Shown here: piece after piece, positions 57,601 through 64,000 of the stretch
Position numbering within the stretch: the first letter of the stretch is position 1
How the letters are laid out: each line of letters starts with the position of its first letter
Assembly: GCA_026929865.2 (NCBI GenBank)
Contig: CM049402.1
Location: 10,250,001-10,314,000 of the forward strand
Direction of reading: 5' to 3'
DNA: 64,000 bases
Source of the DNA: Hyperoplus lanceolatus
Lineage: Eukaryota; Chordata; Actinopteri; Uranoscopiformes; Ammodytidae
Program-made: the position numbers and the translations under genes
The notes under the pieces: generated by a model
Database searches by the model: none
Told to the model about the DNA's origin: nothing
The model's input: the letters and a program-made list of their open reading frames with translations, nothing else

Positions 57601-60600
57601 TCTTGAGATTTTGATTAAATAAAAGTCATCTTGTTGATGAGGTTCTTTAGGAATTGATGTGCTAGGTGTCACAGTAAGGACATAAATGTTTTACACATTG
57701 GTGTCACTGTCAGCATGTTCACTCACCACATGGTCTGCATGGAAACAGGCTTAAAAATTCTGGTCTCTTCGGCTGTTGTCACGCTAAAACCACTGTGGAA
57801 AAAATGACAGAAATATGAGTTACAATAGTTAAGTCAGAAGAAGATGAAGAGTAGAAAGAGATTTATATTCATAAGAAGCATTGTTGTACAGACAGACTCA
57901 TACAGATTTATTCAGGTGTTCAGAGTAAATAAGTGTATAGAAAGTGGGGAATGTGAGCAATTAGCTTGGTTGGAGATGTGGACAAGCCTCATGAGCCAGC
58001 GGTGCAATCATAAAGTGTTTCGTACTAGCACAGAAAGAAGCCAAATTAACTTTACTTTGATTTCTCTGCAAAACCACATGATCTAGATGCTTATGTAAGG
58101 TTCTGAGTGAGTGATTGGATCAGTTGTAATTCATGGAGAATGATTCAGTTCCGTAAATATAGACATTACTCATTCAAATATCTCTGGCCAGTATCCCAGA
58201 TATCAGGCTGCTCCGTCTGTGCTGCAGCAGACTCCGTGCTTGTGCTTTTACACTTTGAATTAAAATCCTCGCTCCCCCCTTTTTTTAATTTATTTTTTAA
58301 TGTGTCTTACCCATCTCCGTCCAGATAGACCTGTGTGTCGCTCCATATCGGCATAACCAGGCCGATGGTGCACTGGTCACTGCAAAGACATAGGGAGGAC
58401 ACAGAGACGTGAGACAAGGCAAAAGGAAAAAGGAACTTTAACTTGCCAAAGCTAAACCAGAAATGTGTTCACTGATCGGAAAGGAAATAGTATCTGGCGC
58501 GATCCAGGCGACACGGTACACCAGCATCTTGGTTACACACACCTGTCTGAGTTGGGGAAATCCATGCCCAGCAAGATGCTCTCCTGTTTGTTGCCCAGGG
58601 TGGAGACAAGGATCAGATACCTGACTCTGACAGAGCTGATGGACTCCAGCTGGACAGCCTGCGTGACAGACAAAACAACAAGTGCAAGAGCAGTGAGGCC
58701 AAGTCAAATGAAGGTACTTTTTATGTAACATGCTGCAGCTTTCTCTCCCATTAAACCAGATAAGATGGTCTGATTACACACAGGGCAAAACATGCCGTGC
58801 AGTATTTATATTTTCTTTTGGCTTTCTGGGAAAATGAAATCAAGGAAGTCGATGTTGTGTTTACACAGAAACACAAACTGGCGTGAGGCCACTTAAAGGA
58901 CCATACCTGTGTTTTTTCTTTTTTTTACACGTTTTAGCCCTTTTACTCCAAGTCATTTATATTTCACATTGATAGATTTACTTTTTTTTTGCCATCCAAA
59001 GTCTGGTGGTGCGTTCAAGTTCTTACTCCAGTTGACTTTAAGAGCAGACAACTGAACAATCAATTATTCAATGTAATGTTCATGTTTGCTTTTATCTGCA
59101 CTTTCTTTTTTTCATTATTTCAGCTGTATAACTATACAATAATAACATTACTGAAACAATTTGTAACCCTAAATTAAATGTTCAGCATTACTGATATCAA
59201 GAATGCTCAGATTTTAGCAGAATATTTTCATATTCTAGAGCTGATATTAGTGTAACAGCTGGCCAAACAACATTTTGGTCAAATCTCAAAATCTTCTTTG
59301 CTTTTCTATGTTGCTTTCTCAAAAATGGAAAGTATAGCCCATTGATGTGGAATTCCACCTATATATTTCTGTATAGTGAATCGGTGAATGGTGTGATGTG
59401 TGTTTGGTAATGGTTTTTTCCATTTAGAGTGCCAACATAAAATCAACTTTCATCTAATTCACTGGTGCACTATTGGCCATATGACACGATTAAACCTCAT
59501 GTTTGACTGCCTGGTCTCTGCTGAAAGTAAAAAATGCAGCCACCCTCTGATTGAAATACAGTTTATTTCTAACATAGAAGAAGTGGATAACTCCAATAGC
59601 CAGACCAGCTCTATAATGTGTTTTATGATAGGAGGGCACCATGCAAGTTTTCTATCTGACTGGATGAAAATGATATTAATGATGGAAAATGATTCCATCA
59701 TACACTCAACATGTGAGTGAACTACACTGAACATGACCTATACTATGATATAGCTACAAAACAAAATTCTTTGACTTTCTGATCTGATTTGTGCACGTGC
59801 TAGCAAACATGTAGCCTCACCAGCTTGATGGTATCTTCTGGTCTGAGCTGTTCCACCATGGCATGTAGCTGCCTGTGTCGTCTGTCTGACGCTCCATCGG
59901 GGGCCTTTGAGGGAGGAGTGGGAGCAGGAGGGGTCTCTTCTTCAGGACCCTCCCTCTCACCCCCTTCCAGTAGAAGGACAGCTCCCTTCATGAGAGCAAA
60001 GCTCTCCCTATGAATAGACACAGATCTGTTAGCCACTGGAATCAACCAAATGGGAAGTGTTTTTCCCTGAGACATTACACAGATGGTGCGGTGTCTACCT
60101 TTTCTGAAGTCTCCCTCTTCTTTGGAGGCCTTCATCCTTAAATAAATAAAAAAAAATCTTCATCAGGAAAAACTGGAAAATATTCATCCTCGATTGTGTA
60201 TTGTGTGTGATTCAGTTTTTGTGTAGAATCCAACAGTATGCTATATCTCAAATGTTTTTTTTTTTTTTTACATTTTAAGGATAATCATTTTTAACATTTT
60301 ATTTTCCAAACAAGTGCTCTATTACGTGCCTTCCAGCAGTCTGTAGCACTTCTGTTGTGCAGTGAAAAAAAGAGTTGACTTACACACAGCTGTGTAACTT
60401 CCAAGCAGAGACTGGAGTTGTACTACACTAATAAATATTATTTTGAGATGCTCCCAAAATGGCCACTTTTTAACTCGATTAAGTTGCTGTGTCAAACTTT
60501 CTGGGAGCACTCGAAACAGCGCATGTGATGTGTTGCCTGTTGAAAAAGTGGTGACACACATGGCCGGAAATGAATATATTCGCTAACTGCCTTAAGTGAA

Positions 60601-60659
60601 ATGTGGTGCAACACAGATAAGGTGGAGGAAGACTGGAGTGAGGAGACAGACACACATAG

Positions 60660-60702
<43 letters not shown>

Positions 60703-63162
60703 CATCAGGAATAACAAGGGGTTTACAGAGAAAGAAACTTGAGACAGTAACATTACCTGTTACGCAACTGACATGTCCAAAAGAGTCACAAAAAACAAAG
60801 AAAAACAAAGGAGAAATGAGCAGGAGCCAGGAGAGGAACGATGAGGGTTTGAGGAAGAAGCAAAACAAAAAGGAGAGAACACAAGTTAAGATAGAAGAGT
60901 GATTAGATTAGTTTTTTTTTGTGACAAAATATGCAAGAGAAAGGAGACTTAGGACACGTAGTCAGCCAGGTAATTTATGGTTCAGCTGGCGATGAGAGCA
61001 GAAGAAAAAAACAGGCTTTGGAATGTGAAATGAAATCCTCTTCATGATAACAGTGACTGAGGGGAAAGGGATCGAAGGCTGCAGACAGAGGCTAATGAAA
61101 CAGTGTTTGATATGTATGCATTAAGTGGAGGTTTGTGTTAAGGCAGGCAGGAGGTGATCTAATAATCAATCTTGGACCATTACTGAAATACATGTGAATG
61201 GCAGCGAAAATCACTTTGATGACCCCTCTATCTGGGGCATGTCTGCCCTGTAAAGCCTGTACAACCATAGAGCTGGAAACAACCAAAAGTAAAACAATGA
61301 TATATCAATGATCAAACAACTGCTCTACAGAGAACACGGGAGGGTCCAGTGTGAACAGTCTCAATCATTATGAATCACCCTTTTTTCTAATGCAAATTTA
61401 AACCGTTTTTACATGTGATCAAACATGCCTGACACAAAGAAGTTTTGAATGCCCGAATAACTCACTGGAACATTGGAGATGGATGGCAGCCTGTGCAGGG
61501 TTAACAGAGCCATGGCAGAGTACAGGAATGTCCCAACTAAACCTACTGTAGTAGCGGGCAAGCTCAGACAAGCCCTGCAGGTTCCTTGAGCCAAACGTGT
61601 GTCCTGTGGGGCAGGGCCAATGCTGGTATTTGCTCTCTGTAATGACACAAATATATTCGGGCTTGATTTCATTCCAATACATGGGCTTTTTTTGATCAGA
61701 TATTGCTAGAAGAAGAGTCAGAGGATGGCAGATGTCTAGTTAAGGAAGTCCTGTGTAGTGGAAGGAACAGTATTTGTTGTTGTATTGAGTAAGTAGGGCT
61801 GGGTTATATTAAAATCTATACCATGATATATCATCTTGGGAGGTGGAATACCAAAATATCAGGACACGTCATCACATTGATCCTGTTAATCCAGTTATGA
61901 TGCCGGCCCAATTTGATCATATATTTGACAATAGCCAACCTTTGATGGTTTATTTATAGCCTATAAACCTCTGTTGGTATATATGGTAAATTTAGGCTAT
62001 ATAAATGTTCCATACCATTAGCCTAGAGCTGTACAATAACATCATAGTGCATGTAGGCCTACTGATGTGACCATAATATTACTGGATTGACAGGATAAAC
62101 GCAATGATGTGTCCTGATATTTTGATAATTTACCTCGCTAGATGAGCAAAAATGTTACCCGATTATGTAATCTCCTACCCGATTATGTAAAAAAAAAATA
62201 ACTCCATTGCATTTTAAAGGGAATGTCAACTTTTCACAAGTACATATCGATACTAGTGTACAAAAATGATATTGCTACTGTAAATGAGGATTTTAACAGA
62301 GCATCGAAGATAGAATGCATTGCCATTATATGCAAATAGCCTACCCACAGAAAGACCACTGCATTCCTTTATAGCGCCTCACAATTGTATTGGACACACA
62401 ATAAAAACAAAAAGCAAGAATAGCACTAAAAAAATATCTTACAAATTACATAAGAAAAAATATTGATCATTTAGGTACTTTCAACTTATTATGGTGATGC
62501 AATGATTGGTGATATAGAACATTCTTGAATAAATAGCCTATGAAAAATATTAAGTATCAAAATCACATGTAGGCCTAAAGCAAAATGCAAGAAATGTTTT
62601 GAATAGTTTTCAAAGCCACATAATCTTCCCTTAAAGGGGGTTTCTTGAGTGTGTGGACTGCTGACCATATATGACATGAATAGTGTGGTAACGCCTACGT
62701 TATATGGCTGCAAATGTGTGATAATGCTTCAGCTCGTTGCATCCATAATAAAATAAACTGTTAAAAAGGAAAGTATGCCAACTCATTGAAGAGAAACTAT
62801 AGTGATTATATTCTGACTGACAACGTAAAAACGGAAAGCACTTCGTGTCTGCATCACATCAACAAACAACGAGCTATGAATGCTGTAAGTGCCAGTCCGA
62901 GCTAACAGCTGACGATAACATTAGCCGCTGCAGTGTCCACGACAACATAAATATATTAAATGCAATAATAGGCTATATTTATATACAATGTTCTCACCTT
63001 TTCCCAGCCTGGGTCCCCCTCTCTAATTTCCTGCTTAGAACGGCTTCTTGTTTGTTCCTCAAGAGCGGAGTGCTCCTTATTCTGCCCTCTGCTGTTTTTT
63101 GAGAGCGACGACTTCAATGAGTGTTGCGCCAGGCTGCCCTGAGGAGGCAGTGCGAGCACCAC
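51688..63162 (-). CDS. ssh3: Slingshot protein phosphatase (cofilin phosphatase), SSH3 type
   Basis: Sixteen exons on the minus strand: 63162-62998, 60136-60099, 60007-59821, 58658-58543, 58379-58311, 57792-57727, 57494-57306, 56713-56620, 56458-56330, 56082-56036, 55874-55728, 53512-53312, 52847-52652, 52534-52433, 52288-52199 and 51825-51688. They give 657 aa, matching the length of SSH3. The N-terminal SSH domain includes RESFALMKGAV, WSDTQVYLDGDGG and SCINEWEAMNDLES. A DEK-C-like B region (SADRLSNEELIKEHL) precedes the dual-specificity phosphatase domain with the active-site loop HCKMGVSRSAST (C is the nucleophile). The C-terminus has a long Glu/Asp-rich stretch and lacks the extended tail of SSH1/2, supporting SSH3. 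It dephosphorylates and activates cofilin/ADF in actin turnover. The first exon (about 55 aa) is less conserved and its start is provisional. Introns contain several repeats. Confidence 0.92.
53060..53190. repeat. 131-bp foldback (inverted repeat)
   Basis: AGTGGAAGGCAGCATCTGAT, continuing TGGTTC, pairs with GAACCAATCAACGGCTGCCT, continuing TCCACT. The arms are about 32 bp each around a 67-bp loop. It is in the ssh3 intron after the catalytic exon and is probably a tiny MITE or the core of one. Confidence 0.75.
53605..53705 (+). mobile_element. L2-like LINE 3' tail fragment
   Basis: Contains TTTAATCTCAATGGGTTTTC followed by GGTTAAATAAAGGTTAAATAAA, the repeat-type tail also seen in the SINE at 10368-10637 and near 12259-12281. 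No coding part remains. Confidence 0.6.
53720..54980. mobile_element. DNA transposon with GGGCCTCATTTATAA ends, 1261 bp
   Basis: Perfect 15-bp inverted termini (GGGCCTCATTTATAA and TTATAAATGAGGCCC) are flanked by CAG on both sides (53717-53719 and 54981-54983). Subterminal sequence repeats TGTGCG/GCGCAC and TTTATAAAT motifs in both orientations. A GGG start with a 3-bp duplication suggests PIF/Harbinger, though CAG is not its typical target. The element has no transposase and is non-autonomous. Located in the largest internal ssh3 intron. Confidence 0.75.
55200..55620. mobile_element. Interspersed repeat common in percomorph fish
   Basis: The segment around GTTAGCTTAGCTTAGTATAA, followed by AGACTGGAAACAGGAGGAAA and ACAGCTAGACTGGATCTGTC, resembles a repeat I recognise from many percomorph transcripts. 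No ends or duplications were determined, so class is left open. Confidence 0.5.
60663..60700. repeat. (GA)n microsatellite
   Basis: About 19 GA units in the first ssh3 intron. The minus strand encodes a serine-leucine run in a chance frame. Confidence 0.96.
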
Positions 63163-63933
63163 GACAGGGGAATGCAGGAGCGGACAGTGACGTCATACGC
63201 ACGGCGGCCACAGCTACGTCGAATGCGGTGGCCTTTAGATGGATAGCCTAAAATGATAAATAATTTACTCATCCCACCCCAAGAAAGTTAAGAAAGAATT
63301 ATTGTTGTTGTGATTCATATATCAAAACAATTGTAATGGATTATTCTGCAGTAGCCAGCTATTCGCTTTTAAAATCGTAATGCGCATGCGTAAATCAATC
63401 GTCTTCTCCTAACTTTTTTTAGGATCCCAGGAAACATAACCAGAGGAGAAATATAGACATCCATACGAGGATGAGAGTGATACTCATACAAAACAATTAT
63501 ACATAGGCTGATGAAAACTGCTGAACTGCACAGGTTATGGTTGGTTGGTTATGATGATGATTGATTTAATAATGTCATTGTTATAATTGTTTACTGATTA
63601 ACTGACATCATAACCAACGAGTAAACAGACATTTTTATATTTCTACTTAGATCTGATCCCTAGAACCAAGAATGGGGACAGTACAACTACTAAATAGCGC
63701 TAAGGAACTCCACGCAGGCGCAGTTGGTGCCATTAAATTGAAGCACTTCCTGATGCCTGAAGGACCGTGTGAAGTGTAGTTTTTTTTCCAGAACGAGAGT
63801 GTGGCAGACATTGAAGGTTAAACCCGCTGAAGTATCTATGTGAGCAGTGCATCCAGACGTCTATCCTCCCCGTAAAGCTGCACGGTACTCATTGGGAAGA
63901 GGATTTCCCCGTTCGTTTGCCTGTTAAAGTGGG
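63163..63933. promoter_or_regulatory. Shared ssh3/grhpr intergenic promoter region
   Basis: The start codons of ssh3 (minus) and grhpr (plus) are 771 bp apart, so both 5' untranslated regions and core promoters lie here. The ssh3 side (63100-63240) and the grhpr side (63700-63930) are GC-richer than the AT-rich middle, which suggests two separate core promoters rather than one. A GCGCATGCGTAA (NRF1-like) motif occurs at about 63382. Confidence 0.6.
63188..63195. promoter_or_regulatory. Palindromic CRE (TGACGTCA)
   Basis: A perfect 8-bp CREB/ATF site 26 bp upstream of the proposed ssh3 start codon. If the start is right, it would sit in or near the 5' untranslated region or core promoter. Confidence 0.55.
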
Positions 63934-64000
63934 ATGCAAACAGTGGGCAAACTCATGAAGGTGTTCGTGACGAGGCGCATCCCGCAAGAGGGGGCGAAGA
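63934..64000 (+). CDS. grhpr: Glyoxylate reductase/hydroxypyruvate reductase, first codons only
   Basis: The frame from ATG at 63934 reads MQTVGKLMKVFVTRRIPQEGAK and runs off the window. LMKVFVTRRIP followed by EG is the recognisable start of GRHPR, the 2-hydroxyacid dehydrogenase that reduces glyoxylate and hydroxypyruvate with NAD(P)H and prevents oxalate build-up. A second in-frame ATG at 63955 could be the true start, which would drop the seven leading residues. Only 22 codons are visible, so the call rests on this N-terminal match. Confidence 0.75.
   Translation, partial: MQTVGKLMKVFVTRRIPQEGAK

Noticed and set aside
60479..60868. Minus-strand 129-codon frame with a Ser-Leu run
   Set aside because: Driven by the (GA)n tract within the ssh3 intron; no splice support.
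61409..61682. Two overlapping minus-strand frames of 87 codons in the first ssh3 intron, one with PCPTGHTFGS and SELARYYSRF segments
   Set aside because: Exon-like in composition, but neither frame has both splice borders in phase with ssh3 exons, and I recognise no domain. A protein search could revive it as a retro-fragment.

Overview
The window is nuclear DNA of a bony fish, most likely a percomorph teleost (inference). Supporting signs are short vertebrate-type introns with GT-AG borders, long CA/TG/GA microsatellites, and a mix of hAT-, Tc1- and DIRS-type transposons with tRNA-derived SINEs. Protein identities were assigned by recognising translated exons; no database search was possible.

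Layout. Positions 1 to about 31,200 are accessory and repeat-rich. They hold two divergently transcribed genes for single-pass membrane proteins with immunoglobulin-like domains that I do not recognise: a minus-strand gene (8591-19595, 6 coding exons, 344 aa) and a plus-strand gene (25255-30238, 10 coding exons, 519 aa). The two look like paralogues. They share an exon-phase plan from the membrane exon onward, Ig-like domains whose usual F-strand cysteine is replaced by a Y-x-[IVM]-R-D motif, and an almost identical C-terminus (VYTS[DE]KLNFL). A stretch of several kb just upstream of the minus-strand gene (19867 to about 24110) is repeated at 1 to about 6440. This suggests a tandem duplication, with a further copy of the gene probably lying just left of the window. 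The two repeat copies serve as pre-insertion sites for each other and define two transposon insertions to the base. The large intron of the minus-strand gene holds a nest of at least five mobile elements, including an internally deleted DIRS retroelement.

Positions 31,460 to 64,000 are a conserved housekeeping block. In order it contains prpf19 (+, spliceosome/ubiquitin ligase), tcirg1 (+, V-ATPase a3 subunit), mrpl18 (+, mitochondrial ribosome), ssh3 (-, slingshot-type cofilin phosphatase) and the first codons of grhpr (+, glyoxylate/hydroxypyruvate reductase). mrpl18 and ssh3 converge. ssh3 and grhpr are head to head, with about 770 bp between start codons. Complete exon models with consistent phases were built for the four complete genes in this block; protein lengths are 505, 822, 184 and 657 aa.

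The housekeeping genes show no evident pathway link. The most promising undescribed biology is the Ig-like pair: a likely expanding family with cysteine-poor Ig folds, a conserved cytoplasmic tail, and several phase-symmetric exons lying next to long UG tracts or in-frame introns, which suggests modular alternative splicing.
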